From Dietzia alimentaria 72 (GTDB lineage: Bacteria; Actinomycetota; Actinomycetes; Mycobacteriales; Mycobacteriaceae): DNA of 54,865 nt. The notes under the pieces were generated by a model, which ran no database searches, was not told where the DNA came from, and was given only the letters and a program-made list of their open reading frames with translations. Positions 28,714 to 37,488 of the stretch are shown piece by piece. Location of the stretch: contig NZ_AGFF01000019.1 of assembly GCF_000226215.1 (NCBI RefSeq), positions 1 through 54,865 of the forward strand, written 5' to 3'. Every line of letters starts with the position of its first letter. The stretch's first letter is position 1. The position numbers and the translations under genes were made by a program.

Positions 28714-29727
28714 ATGACCGACAGCGGCAGGTCCGAGAGCAGGATGCCTACAACGCAGCGCGTGTTGGCCCTGCTCGATCTGCTTCAGCAGCGGTCGGTG
28801 TGGACGGGAGCGGAGCTCGCTGAGGCGTTGGGCGTGACCGCCCGGTCGATCCGCAGAGACGTGGATCGACTGCGTGACCTGGGGTATCCGGTGGAGTCGG
28901 AGCGCGGCGCGGGTGGCGGATACAGGTTAGGTTCGGGCCGCCGACTGCCTCCGCTGCTGCTCGACGACCGCGAGGCCGTGGCCGTGGCTATAGCCCTCCG
29001 GATGGCCGCCGGTGGGGCGGTGGCGGGAGTCGGCGAACACGCGCTGCGGGCACTCACCAAGCTGGATCAGGTGATGCCCGGCCGGCTGCGCGAGCGGGTC
29101 GCCGACGTCGCGGAGTCGATGGTCGCCGTCGCCGGCGAGGACGACCCGGTGGACGCGCAGATGCTCGTCGACCTGGGACACGCGGTCCGCGGCACCGAGC
29201 AGGTGCGGCTGGACTACCGCGACAAATCTGGCCGCGACACCGAGCGGAGGGTGGAGCCGTACCGGATCGTGGTGCTGGGTCGGCGCTGGTATCTACTGTC
29301 CTACGACCTCGACCGCGTTGACTGGCGCACCTTCCGGCTGGACCGGATCCGGACCGTGCATCGCAGCCACTGGCGCTTCACCCCGCGCCCCGACGTGCCC
29401 GATCCCGCGACGCACGTGCAGCACGCCGTGACCGCGGCTCCCTATGAGTATCTGGCCCGGGTGGTGGTGTTCGCGCCCGCAGACGACGTGGCCGCGCGCT
29501 TCCCACCCGCCTACGGGACGGTCACCGAGCTGCGTGGGCGCGACCATCCCGACGGCCCGGCCTGCAGATTGGAGACCGGGGCCGCCGAGCTCGACGTGTT
29601 GGCCTGGTATCTCGCGCAGCTGCCGGGGCCGTTCGCCGTGGAGTCGCCGGACGGTTTGCGCGAACCGTTGTCCCAGATGGCCGAGCGGCTCGCGCGGGCG
29701 GCCGATGGGTTCCAGCGCCCCGACTAG
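28714..29727 (+). CDS. HTH/WYL-domain transcriptional regulator (YafY/DeoR-like)
   Basis: This 337-residue regulator has an N-terminal winged helix (about 12-65, with WTGAELAEALGVTARSIRRDVDRLRDLGYPVES). The middle WYL domain includes RRWYLLSYDLDRVDWRTFRLDRI (about 195-217), followed by a WCX-type C-terminal extension. WYL domains bind nucleic acids or small ligands. Divergence from two DinB genes is the common arrangement for a local regulator. Its stop is 10 nt before menD, so the menD promoter lies within its 3' end. Confidence 0.9.
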   Translation: MTDSGRSESRMPTTQRVLALLDLLQQRSVWTGAELAEALGVTARSIRRDVDRLRDLGYPVESERGAGGGYRLGSGRRLPPLLLDDREAVAVAIALRMAAGGAVAGVGEHALRALTKLDQVMPGRLRERVADVAESMVAVAGEDDPVDAQMLVDLGHAVRGTEQVRLDYRDKSGRDTERRVEPYRIVVLGRRWYLLSYDLDRVDWRTFRLDRIRTVHRSHWRFTPRPDVPDPATHVQHAVTAAPYEYLARVVVFAPADDVAARFPPAYGTVTELRGRDHPDGPACRLETGAAELDVLAWYLAQLPGPFAVESPDGLREPLSQMAERLARAADGFQRPD

Positions 29728-29730
29728 GCT
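29725..29730 (+). promoter_or_regulatory. -10 element for menD (leaderless)
   Basis: TAGGCT overlaps the stop codon of the upstream regulator and is followed by 7 nt and ATG 29738. It supports this start for menD. Confidence 0.5.
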
Positions 29731-29737
29731 GGAGACG

Positions 29738-31501
29738 ATGAACCCCACCGCGAGCAACCCCAGTACCGCGCAGGCGCGCGTCCTGGTCGACGAGATGATC
29801 CGCCACGGCATCACCGACGCGGTCCTATGTCCGGGCTCGCGCAGTGCACCGCTGGCGCTCGCGTTGGCGGCGGCCGAGCGGTTGGGGCGGCTGAACCTGC
29901 ACGTGCGCATCGACGAGCGTGGCGCCGGGTTCACGGCCCTCGGGCTCGCGCTGGGTTCCCGGCGGCCGGTTCCCGTCGTCGTCACCTCCGGCACCGCGGT
30001 GGCCAACCTCCACCCGGCGATGGTGGAGGCCGCGCACTCCGGGGTCCCCATGCTGGCGGTCACGGCCAATCGCCCGCCCGAGCTGCGCGGGACGGGCGCC
30101 AACCAGACCATCGACCAGGTGGGGCTGTTTGGTCCGCACGCGCGGACGGTGGTGGAATTGGGCGCCGCCGGCGATCCCGAGATCGAGCACCGGCACTGGC
30201 GTTCGGCGATCGGGCGGGCGATCCTCACCGCCACCGCGGCCGCCGACCCCGGCCCGGTGCAGGTGGATATCGCCTTCCGTGAGCCGTTGGTGCCGGCCGA
30301 GGGGGACGAGGAGTTCCAACTCCTCAGCCCCTATCTCGACGGCCCCGATCCAGACAGTCCCGACGACGACGAGGCCCCCGCCGGCATCATTGCCCGCGCA
30401 CTGCCCGAGGGGCGCGAGGGCGGTCGGCCGTGGGTGCAGCGAGCCGGAGCAGGGGTCGATTCCGCTCCCGCCGCGAGTGCGGTGGCGGTGGATCTCACCC
30501 GGCCCACGTTGGTCATCTCGGGTGTCGGGGCCGCGCCGGTCGCGGCGCTGGTGGCCGTGCCGACGGTCGCAGAGCCTGGAGCGCCGGTCCCGCTGCGTCC
30601 GGTGCATCCGCTGGCGATCCCCGCGCTGACGCCCGAGCAGGTGGTGGTGACCGGCCGGCCCACGCTGCACCGCGCGGTCACCCGGCTGATGGCGGACCCC
30701 GGGGTAGATCTGGTGATCCTCGACGCCGGGCCACACTCACCCAACCCCACCGGCAGCGCCGCCGAACTCGCCGACTCCATCCTCACGGGCTGGGGCGTCA
30801 CAAAGGAATGGTCCGACGCCGCCGCCCGTGCTGATGCGCGCGCCCGCGAGGCGGTGGACCGCCTGCTGGACCAGCACCTGACCTCCGCCGCTCCGACCGG
30901 GCTGCACGTGGCGCGCGCCGTGGCCCGCGGGATGCGATCCGGCGGCAACCTCGTGGTGGGGGCGTCCAATGCGGTCCGCGACCTGTCATTGGTGGGCCCG
31001 CTGAACCCCGACGTCCGGGTGTTCGCCAACCGCGGTGCGTCCGGCATCGACGGGACTGTCTCCACGGCGATCGGTGTGGCACTCTCTGCACCCGGGCGGA
31101 CGGTGGCCCTGCTCGGCGACCTGACGTTCCTGCACGACATCTCGGGGCTGCTCCTCGGGCCGCGCGAGAATCACCCGCCGGATCTGACCATCGTGGTGGC
31201 AGACGACGACGGCGGCGGAATCTTCTCCCTGCTCGAGCAGGGCGACCCGCGCCTGGCAAACGATTTCGAGCGAGTCTTCGGTACGCCGCACGGTGCCGAC
31301 CTCGGCGCACTCTGTGCCGGCGCAGGAGTGCCCTTCACCAACACCGACCCGGCCGGACTGGAGACGATTCTCACCGCCGCAGCGGCGCCGGTGGACCACC
31401 GCCACATCGTCCCCGAGGGGCTGCGCGTCGTCCGCGTGGGAACCGACCGTCAGGGCCTTCGCGAACTGCACGCCGCGTTGCGGGCGGAAGCCGTCGGGTG
31501 A
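29738..31501 (+). CDS. menD: 2-succinyl-5-enolpyruvyl-6-hydroxy-3-cyclohexene-1-carboxylate synthase
   Basis: MenD is the ThDP-dependent enzyme adding 2-oxoglutarate-derived succinic semialdehyde to isochorismate. The 587-residue protein has VLCPGSRSAPLALAL (isochorismate end), IDERGAGFTALGLAL with the ThDP-activating Glu, TSGTAVANLHPAMVEA, the ThDP/Mg region LLGDLTFLHDISGL, and VVADDDGGGIFSLLEQ. It is slightly long because of a low-complexity insert near 210-235. ATG 29738 fits the family N-terminus and the -10 upstream. Its stop overlaps the DUF3592 gene start. Confidence 0.94.
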   Translation: MNPTASNPSTAQARVLVDEMIRHGITDAVLCPGSRSAPLALALAAAERLGRLNLHVRIDERGAGFTALGLALGSRRPVPVVVTSGTAVANLHPAMVEAAHSGVPMLAVTANRPPELRGTGANQTIDQVGLFGPHARTVVELGAAGDPEIEHRHWRSAIGRAILTATAAADPGPVQVDIAFREPLVPAEGDEEFQLLSPYLDGPDPDSPDDDEAPAGIIARALPEGREGGRPWVQRAGAGVDSAPAASAVAVDLTRPTLVISGVGAAPVAALVAVPTVAEPGAPVPLRPVHPLAIPALTPEQVVVTGRPTLHRAVTRLMADPGVDLVILDAGPHSPNPTGSAAELADSILTGWGVTKEWSDAAARADARAREAVDRLLDQHLTSAAPTGLHVARAVARGMRSGGNLVVGASNAVRDLSLVGPLNPDVRVFANRGASGIDGTVSTAIGVALSAPGRTVALLGDLTFLHDISGLLLGPRENHPPDLTIVVADDDGGGIFSLLEQGDPRLANDFERVFGTPHGADLGALCAGAGVPFTNTDPAGLETILTAAAAPVDHRHIVPEGLRVVRVGTDRQGLRELHAALRAEAVG

Positions 31502-32010
31502 ACCCCACCGTGCCCGCCGGAGGGGCCACCCGCGAGCGAAACCGACTGACAGACCGGCAGGCGCGTCGCGCATTCCGCATACGCAAGACGGTGCGGGTGG
31601 CGGCCCTGATCCTGGCGGCCTTCTCCCTGCTGACCGCCGGGCTCATCCTGCTGGCCTGTTTCGTCGATGACCAGCGCATCGACGCCGACATGGGCAGCGC
31701 CACCGCCGTCGTCACCGAGGTCACCGACCGGCGGGCCGCCGTGGAGTTCGACGCCGGCGGTGGTCACCACGTCCGGCCCGTGACCGGAGTGTTCTATCCC
31801 ACGGGCCTGATCGAGGGGCAGCGCGTGCAGGTCGAATTCCGCCGGGCCAACCCCGACCTCGTTCGCGTGTCCGGCCGTAGTTGGACTGTCGCCGTGGTGC
31901 CAGCCCTGAGTGTCCCGGCAGTGGTGGTGCCGTTGGCCGCGATCGCCTACGCCGTAGCCTCGCGCCGGGGTGCGGAGCCTGGGCCAGCTCGTCATCCGGC
32001 GGCCGGGTAG
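31498..32010 (+). CDS. DUF3592-like membrane protein
   Basis: This 170-residue protein overlaps the menD stop by 4 nt (GTGA). It has a basic N-terminus, one membrane helix ([22 protein letters not shown]), an extracytoplasmic beta-rich domain with the DUF3592-like pattern [43 protein letters not shown], and a second helix near 133-155. In mycobacteria a similar protein follows menD, so the synteny is old. Function unknown; coupling with MenD suggests cotranscription rather than a proven role in quinone synthesis. Confidence 0.72.
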   Translation: MNPTVPAGGATRERNRLTDRQARRAFRIRKTVRVAALILAAFSLLTAGLILLACFVDDQRIDADMGSATAVVTEVTDRRAAVEFDAGGGHHVRPVTGVFYPTGLIEGQRVQVEFRRANPDLVRVSGRSWTVAVVPALSVPAVVVPLAAIAYAVASRRGAEPGPARHPAAG

Positions 32011-32013
32011 CGT
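32008..32013 (+). promoter_or_regulatory. -10 element for menG (leaderless)
   Basis: TAGCGT overlaps the preceding stop codon and is followed by 7 nt and GTG 32021. It supports the GTG start. Confidence 0.5.
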
Positions 32014-32020
32014 CAACGCC

Positions 32021-32710
32021 GTGTCCCGCGCAAATCTAGACAAGCAGCCCCGCGACGTCGCGTCGATGTTCGACGGTGTCGCCAAGCGCTACGACCTGAC
32101 CAACACGATCCTCTCCGGGGGCATGGACCACGTGTGGCGACGTCGCGCCCGGTCACTGCTGGCACCCCGACCCGGCGAGCGGATCCTCGACCTGGCCGCC
32201 GGCACCGCCGTTTCCACTGTCGAACTGGGCAAGTCCGGCGCATGGTGCGTGGCCGCCGACTTCTCGCTCGGCATGCTGCGGGCCGGCTCGGAGCGCGACG
32301 TCCCCAAAGTCGCCGGGGACGCCATGAAGCTGCCGTTCGCCGACGAGTCGTTTGACGCCGCCACCATCAGCTTCGGACTGCGCAACGTGCAGGACACCGG
32401 TGCGGGTCCCCGGGAGATGGCCCGCGTGGTCAAGCCCGGTGGGCGACTGGCGGTGGTGGAGTTCTCGACCCCCGTCTTCCCGCCGTTCCGTGCGGTGTAC
32501 ATGAATTACCTGATGCGGGCGCTCCCGAAGATCGCCACCAGCGTCTCCTCGAACCCTGATGCCTACGTCTACCTCGCCGAATCGATCCGCGACTGGCCGG
32601 ACCAGAACGCGCTGCGCACGCTGATCGAGACCAATGGCTGGGAGCGCTGCAGCGTCACCAATCTGACCGGCGGGATCGCTGCTATCCACCTGGCCCGCCG
32701 CCCAGCCTGA
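32021..32710 (+). CDS. menG: Demethylmenaquinone methyltransferase
   Basis: MenG (UbiE family) methylates demethylmenaquinone with SAM. The 229-residue protein opens with [27 protein letters not shown], the mycobacterial form, which fixes the GTG 32021 start. SAM motif I is [15 protein letters not shown], followed by [25 protein letters not shown] and the UbiE motif near the C-terminus. A GTG further upstream (31970) would overlap the DUF3592 gene and adds no conserved sequence. It is convergent with menJ. Confidence 0.94.
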   Translation: MSRANLDKQPRDVASMFDGVAKRYDLTNTILSGGMDHVWRRRARSLLAPRPGERILDLAAGTAVSTVELGKSGAWCVAADFSLGMLRAGSERDVPKVAGDAMKLPFADESFDAATISFGLRNVQDTGAGPREMARVVKPGGRLAVVEFSTPVFPPFRAVYMNYLMRALPKIATSVSSNPDAYVYLAESIRDWPDQNALRTLIETNGWERCSVTNLTGGIAAIHLARRPA

Positions 32711-32715
32711 CCGCA

Positions 32716-32800
32716 CCTCCGGCTTGCGCTGCGTGTTTGGTCCGTTTTCGCAGCGTAACCCGGGTTTTTGCGTACGCGGCGCCAGCGTAAGCCGGGGAGG
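32716..32800. terminator. Inverted repeats between convergent menG and menJ
   Basis: CGCTGCG and CGCAGCG pair around 32728-32755. An outer imperfect pair (CCTCCGGCTTGCGCTG with CAGCGTAAGCCGGGGAGG) spans the gap. GTTTTT runs lie inside. A two-way terminator is likely from position. Confidence 0.4.
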
Positions 32801-32805
32801 GCGGT

Positions 32806-34071
32806 TCAGTCGGCGAAGAGCGGACGGCGGTCGAAACGGCGGGCGATCGCCCCGGCCGCACGCCAACCGCGGGCCACGATGTCGCGGTCTGACTCCGACA
32901 CCGTGTTGGACATGCATCGCACCGCGGCCGTCATGAGCGTGTGCGACCGCATTCCGATCGGCCCGGCCATCGGGAGGAACCTGGGGTAGGTCAGGAGGCG
33001 AGCGGCGTCGCGGGCAATCGCAAAGGATTCGCCGTAGGTCGTGCGGAGCACCTCGGGCCAGGCGCTCGTGAGATCGACCGAGCCGGAGCCATCGCCCGAG
33101 AGGATCAACTCCGCGAGGAGGCGTCCGCCCTCGAGCGCGTAGTCGATGCCCTCGCCGTTGAGCGGATTCACGCACGCGGCGGAGTCGCCGACGGCAGCCC
33201 AGTTTCGGCCCGCGATCCCCGAGACGGCCCCGCCCATCGGCAGCAACGCCGAGGTGACGGCCCGTGGCTCACCATCCAGTTTCCACTCGTCGCCGACACT
33301 GCGCGCGTAGTGCTGCAGGAGTTCCTTGACCGCCACGTTCGCGGGCCGGGCAGAGGTGGCGAGGGCGCCGACCCCCAGATTGATGTCGCCGTCGCCGAGC
33401 GGAAACACCCATCCGTACCCGGGCTGGATTATGCCGTCCTGATCGCGGAGTTCGAGATCGGAACCGATCCACTCGTGATCGTGCCTGCCGGACCTGACAT
33501 ACGACCGTGCCGCCACCGCGTAGACCGTGTCGCGATGCCAGGTCCGACCCAGCAGGCGACCCACCGGGGACCGGACGCCATCGGCCACCACGAGGGTCCT
33601 GCACGCGATGCGACTGTCACCGGCCCGGACGGCGTTCACCTCGCCGTCGTCGCCCCGTTCCACGTCCGTCACGCGCACACCGTCCAGAACGACAGCACCC
33701 GCCTCGACAGCCGTCTGACGCAGCCGATCGTCGAATACGGTCCGGCGCACGGCCGAGCCGGTCCCGCCGTGGTGGCCCGCAGGCCAGGGGACGCGCTGTT
33801 CGTGACCGAACCCGCGCAGTTCGAGCCCGCGGATAGTGATCCGATCCCGCGCCCAGCCGCCGAGGCCCAGGCGGTCCACCTCGAGCATCGCGCGTGGGGT
33901 GAGCCCGTCGCCGCAGGTCTTGTCGCGCGGGAACGTGGCGGCGTCCAGAACCGTGACCTCGCGACCTGCTCGCGCCAACCAGGCGGCGGTGGCGGATCCG
34001 GCGGGGCCGCAGCCCACCACGAGCACGTCGGTCGAAGCGGGGAGGCCCTGGGAGGAGTCCATGCGATACAT
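32806..34071 (-). CDS. menJ: Geranylgeranyl reductase family FAD enzyme, MenJ-like
   Basis: MenJ partially saturates the menaquinone prenyl tail in mycobacteria. This 421-residue flavoprotein has the FAD motif VLVVGCGPAGSATAAWLA, CGDGLTPRAM after PRDKT, VVADGVRSPVG, and GDSAACVNPLNGEGIDYALEGG. Its place between menG and a polyprenyl synthase matches the Mycobacterium order. ATG 34071 or 34059 (MDSSQG) could be the start; neither has a clear ribosome binding site. It diverges from the synthase gene across 128 bp. Confidence 0.88.
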   Translation of the reverse strand: MYRMDSSQGLPASTDVLVVGCGPAGSATAAWLARAGREVTVLDAATFPRDKTCGDGLTPRAMLEVDRLGLGGWARDRITIRGLELRGFGHEQRVPWPAGHHGGTGSAVRRTVFDDRLRQTAVEAGAVVLDGVRVTDVERGDDGEVNAVRAGDSRIACRTLVVADGVRSPVGRLLGRTWHRDTVYAVAARSYVRSGRHDHEWIGSDLELRDQDGIIQPGYGWVFPLGDGDINLGVGALATSARPANVAVKELLQHYARSVGDEWKLDGEPRAVTSALLPMGGAVSGIAGRNWAAVGDSAACVNPLNGEGIDYALEGGRLLAELILSGDGSGSVDLTSAWPEVLRTTYGESFAIARDAARLLTYPRFLPMAGPIGMRSHTLMTAAVRCMSNTVSESDRDIVARGWRAAGAIARRFDRRPLFAD

Positions 34072-34199
34072 GGTGGCAGGTCGGGTGTCGAACAGTCGCC
34101 GGGACCTCGTCCGGGGTGTGATTCCGCGGGCTGCGAGCGCGGACCGTAGTCTATCGGGAGGGTCGGTCGACGCCGACCCGCATACGGCGACGAGGACGA

Positions 34200-35246
34200 G
34201 TGAGGATGTCGAGCGATTCTGTGACGACAGGCACCGCTGAGACGACGCCCGACCACGTGGTGGCGGGTGTGGACGTCGGTGATGCCGACCTCGCTTCGGA
34301 GTTGCGACAGCAGCTCGATGAGGTCGAGAAGCTGCTGGTCAACCGCCTCGAGACCGGGGAGGATTTCCTCTCCGAGGTTGCGCTACACCTGGTCAGCGCG
34401 GGCGGTAAACGGTTCCGGCCCGTCATGACGCTGCTCGCCGGCGCCCTCGGCCCTCAGCCCGACCATGCACGTCTGGTCAAGGCCGCCGTCGTGTGCGAGA
34501 TGATCCACCTGGCCACGCTCTATCACGACGACGTGATGGACGAGGCCAGCATGCGCCGCGGCGTCGAGTCCGCCAACAGCCGGTGGGACAACTCCACCGC
34601 GATCCTCGCCGGCGACTTCCTGTTCGCCCACTCCTCGATGCTTCTCGCGGACCTCGGCCCGGCTGCGGTCCGGCTGATCGCGCAGACCTTCGCCGAACTG
34701 GTGACGGGCCAGATGCGCGAGACGGTGGGCAGTAAGTCCGACGACGACGAGGCCGAGCATTATCTGCGCGTGATCTGGGAGAAGACCGGTTCACTGATCG
34801 CAGCGGCCGCGCAATTCGGGGGCGAGTATTCGGGCGCGGATGCGGAGAACATCGCCCGCCTCCGCCGGCTGGGTGACGCGGTGGGGATCGCGTTCCAGAT
34901 CGCCGACGACATCATCGACATCGCCTCGCCGTCCGCCGAGTCGGGCAAGGTACCCGGTACGGATCTGCGCGAAGGTGTGCACACGCTGCCCATGATCTAC
35001 GCGATGCAGGACAAATCCCTCGAAGGGGCGCGGCTGCGCCAGTTGCTGGCCGAGCCGTTGACCGAGGACGCGGAGGTCGACGAGGCCCTCAAGTTGCTTC
35101 GGGCTTCTGACGGCATGCGGCGTGCGCGGGCGACACTGGAGAAGTATGTCGGCGACGCCATGACCGAGCTGGACTCCCTGCCGGACCGTCCCGCGAACGA
35201 GGCTTTGCGCCGACTGGTGCGCTTCACCGTCGACCGCGTCAGCTGA
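34200..35246 (+). CDS. All-trans polyprenyl diphosphate synthase (GrcC1-like)
   Basis: This 348-residue trans-prenyltransferase has GGKRFRP (68-74), the first Asp-rich motif DDVMD (110-114) with RRG downstream, GDFLFAHSS, and the second motif DDIID. Location next to menJ suggests it makes the menaquinone side chain, the job proposed for GrcC1. Chain length cannot be read reliably. GTG 34200 is given; ATG 34206 is equally possible. A TAGTCT hexamer at 34147-34152 could be the -10, giving a leader of about 40 nt. Confidence 0.9.
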   Translation: MRMSSDSVTTGTAETTPDHVVAGVDVGDADLASELRQQLDEVEKLLVNRLETGEDFLSEVALHLVSAGGKRFRPVMTLLAGALGPQPDHARLVKAAVVCEMIHLATLYHDDVMDEASMRRGVESANSRWDNSTAILAGDFLFAHSSMLLADLGPAAVRLIAQTFAELVTGQMRETVGSKSDDDEAEHYLRVIWEKTGSLIAAAAQFGGEYSGADAENIARLRRLGDAVGIAFQIADDIIDIASPSAESGKVPGTDLREGVHTLPMIYAMQDKSLEGARLRQLLAEPLTEDAEVDEALKLLRASDGMRRARATLEKYVGDAMTELDSLPDRPANEALRRLVRFTVDRVS

Positions 35247-35258
35247 CCCGACCCGCAC

Positions 35259-35360
35259 CTCCCCTGGCATCCGCACCCGCGCCTGCACATCCTCCGCACC
35301 CGGCCTTGGCCTGCACCCTGGCATCCGCACCTCCCCTGGCATCCGCACCCGCGCCTGCAC
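35259..35360 (-). repeat. Direct repeat pair, family B (inverted relative to 1521-1592)
   Basis: Two identical 30-bp units lie at 35259-35288 and 35331-35360, beginning CTCCCCTGGCATCCGCACCC. They are the reverse complement of the 1521-1592 repeat. A partial unit sits between them. The gap 35247-35516 contains this pair, a family A palindrome and a G-rich tandem run, and no gene. Confidence 0.8.
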
Positions 35361-35383
35361 ATCCCCCGCACAGGCGCGACTCA

Positions 35384-35427
35384 CGATGAACTCGCGCCGT
35401 CACTTCGGCGGCGGCGGGAGTTCATCG
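35384..35427. repeat. Intergenic palindromic repeat, family A copy 4
   Basis: CGATGAACTCGCGCC (35384-35398) pairs with GGCGGGAGTTCATCG (35413-35427) with one mismatch and a 14-nt loop. It abuts the family B pair. Confidence 0.75.
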
Positions 35428-35463
35428 CGGGTGGCAGATTTCGGGTGTCGGAATTCTTGTAGA

Positions 35464-35495
35464 GGGCCGGGCGGGCCGGGCGGGCCGGGCGGGGG
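35464..35495 (+). repeat. G-rich 9-bp tandem repeat
   Basis: GGGCCGGGC is repeated three times (35464-35490), then GGGGG. Six G-runs of three or more are spaced closely, so quadruplex formation is possible. Confidence 0.6.
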
Positions 35496-35516
35496 CGCGA
35501 GCGAATGTGGGCGAGA

Positions 35517-36689
35517 TCAGGCTCGCGGGTAGAGCGAGATCTGGGTGGCCTTGACCACGAGCGTCACGCCGGCCCCCGGGGCGAGAGCCAGTGCAGCCGC
35601 GGAGCGACTGGTGATCTCGGCATCAACCCGCTGACCGTCCCGCAGTTCGGTCGTCACCCTCGTCAGTGCGCCTGAGGGCGTCAGCCCCACCACGCGCGCC
35701 TGCCACGAGTTCCGTGGACTGGCGGTGGGCGTGCGATCGGCGGGCAGGGTTCCGGGCGTAGCGGGATCGGAGGAGTCGGGTCGCGCGTACACCGCCACCG
35801 CCCGCGGATCGATGGTCGCCACCCCCCGCGCTCCGGGCCGCCAGCCGGCGTCCGTGCCTTCCGATCGCAGTCCGATGACGGCGTCGCCCGCGGGTGTGCG
35901 CAACTGATCGGGATCAACCACCTCGCCCTCCACCAGGGAGACGCCCGCCAGACGCGCCACGAATTCGGAGCCGGGCCGCGCGAGTACATCCTCGACCGTG
36001 CCCGCCTGTATGACGCCGCCGCCGGAGATCACGGCGACGTCGTTGGCCAGTGCCCACAGGTCCAGGGGGTCGTGCGTGACCATGACCACCGTGCGGGAGG
36101 CGAGTCGCTCGGCGAGCAGCCGGCGCATGGCGGGAGCGACCTCCACGTCCAGGGCGGCGAGCGGCTCGTCCAGAAGGACCAGTTCGGGATCCACGGCTAA
36201 CGCGCGGGCCAGGGCGACGCGTTGCGCCTGCCCTCCGGACAGTTGATGAGGGCGGCGGTCGGCGAGGTCGCCGCACCCCACCGCGTCGAGTTCCGTGCGG
36301 GCGCGGGCCAGGGAGTCGCTTTTGCCGACACCCCGCGCGCGAGGGCCGTAGGCGACGTTCGCCAGAGCCGTGAGGTGCGGGAACAGCCCGGGACTCTGCT
36401 CGAGGGCGACCACGCGGCGACGGTGGGCCGGGAGATGGGTGCGTGCGGAGCTGACCACACCCCCCTCGAGACGGACCTCACCGGAGTCCGGCCGCAGGTG
36501 CCCGGCGAGTAGGGAGAGGGCGGTGGATTTGCCGGCACCGTTGGGACCCACGAGCGCCAGACGGCGACCGGTGGGAACGGGCAGGTCGAGGTCGACGCGG
36601 CGGTCGACGATGGTGCAGGCCAGTTCAGCTGCGAGGACGGGTTCTTCGGCGGCAGCGGTAGGAAGAACCCTCGTCGGGCGATCAGGCAC
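35517..36689 (-). CDS. modC: Molybdate ABC transporter ATP-binding protein
   Basis: ModC powers molybdate import. The 390-residue protein has Walker A GPNGAGKST (48-56), Q-loop VVALEQSPGLFPHL, signature QLSGGQAQRVALARALA, Walker B LVLLDEPLAALD and the switch VTHDPLDLWAL. A C-terminal TOBE/Mop-like domain (about 320-390) would bind oxyanion. It overlaps modB by 8 nt as the last gene of the operon. The arginine/proline-rich insert near 295-320 is a linker. Confidence 0.92.
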   Translation of the reverse strand: MPDRPTRVLPTAAAEEPVLAAELACTIVDRRVDLDLPVPTGRRLALVGPNGAGKSTALSLLAGHLRPDSGEVRLEGGVVSSARTHLPAHRRRVVALEQSPGLFPHLTALANVAYGPRARGVGKSDSLARARTELDAVGCGDLADRRPHQLSGGQAQRVALARALAVDPELVLLDEPLAALDVEVAPAMRRLLAERLASRTVVMVTHDPLDLWALANDVAVISGGGVIQAGTVEDVLARPGSEFVARLAGVSLVEGEVVDPDQLRTPAGDAVIGLRSEGTDAGWRPGARGVATIDPRAVAVYARPDSSDPATPGTLPADRTPTASPRNSWQARVVGLTPSGALTRVTTELRDGQRVDAEITSRSAAALALAPGAGVTLVVKATQISLYPRA

Positions 36690-37488
36690 GGGACACCATC
36701 GCTCTCCGCGCCACCAGCGCCGAGACCACCATCAGGACTGTGGCCGCGGCGATCAGCAGCAGGGCCAGGGCGAGGGCGGTGTCAGTGTCAGTTTCGCGGC
36801 TCAGATAGATCTCCAACGGCAGGGTGCGGGTGGTGCCCTGGAGCGACCCGGCGAAGGTGAGGGTGGCGCCGAACTCGCCGAGCGCACGAGCGAATGACAT
36901 GCCCGCCCCGGCCACCAGCGCAGGCAGTACGAGGGGCAGCGTGACCGTGGTCAGCACGCGTGTCGGTGAGGCGCCCAGCGACGCGGCGGTGCGTTCGAGT
37001 CGGGCATCCACCGAACGCAGCGCCCCCTCGAGGGCGATCACCAGAAACGGCATGGCCACAAAGGTCTGTGCGATCACCACAGCCGCGGTGGTGAATCCGA
37101 TCTCGATGCCGAGGACTGACAGGTGCCGGCCCACCACGCCGGTCCGGCCGAGCGTGATGAGCAACGCCAGGCCTGCGACCACCGGTGGCAGGACCATCGG
37201 CAGCGCCGTGACGATGCGTGCCAGCGCGGCCATCGGCCCGCGGCTTCGCGAGAGCACCACGGCGAGCGGGGTTCCCAGGACCACACACAGCAGCGTGGAG
37301 ACCAGGCACGTGCGCAGGCTGAGAAGCGCCGCATCGCGACCGGTTTCGGACGACACAAGCTCGGGCACCTCGGCCCACGGCAGTCGCACCGCCAGGCCCG
37401 CCAGCGGCAGGGCCGCCAGCAGTACCGCGAGCGCGGCCACGGCGAAGAGCCAGCGGGGCAGCGGTGATCTCACGCCGGACCCCGTCAA
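36682..37488 (-). CDS. modB: Molybdate ABC transporter permease
   Basis: This 268-residue inner-membrane permease has about five to six helices. The EAA-type loop that docks ModC is EGALRSVDARLERTAASLGASPTRVLTTVTLPLVLPAL, followed by ARALGEFGATLTFAGSL, the usual ModB signature. TRTLPLEIYLSRE follows. It overlaps modA by 4 nt and modC by 8 nt, so translation is coupled throughout. Confidence 0.93.
   Translation of the reverse strand: MTGSGVRSPLPRWLFAVAALAVLLAALPLAGLAVRLPWAEVPELVSSETGRDAALLSLRTCLVSTLLCVVLGTPLAVVLSRSRGPMAALARIVTALPMVLPPVVAGLALLITLGRTGVVGRHLSVLGIEIGFTTAAVVIAQTFVAMPFLVIALEGALRSVDARLERTAASLGASPTRVLTTVTLPLVLPALVAGAGMSFARALGEFGATLTFAGSLQGTTRTLPLEIYLSRETDTDTALALALLLIAAATVLMVVSALVARRAMVSRA

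Noticed and set aside
35464-35495. Terminator for the polyprenyl synthase gene
   Set aside because: It is a G-rich tandem repeat without a paired C-rich arm and is more than 200 bp past the stop.
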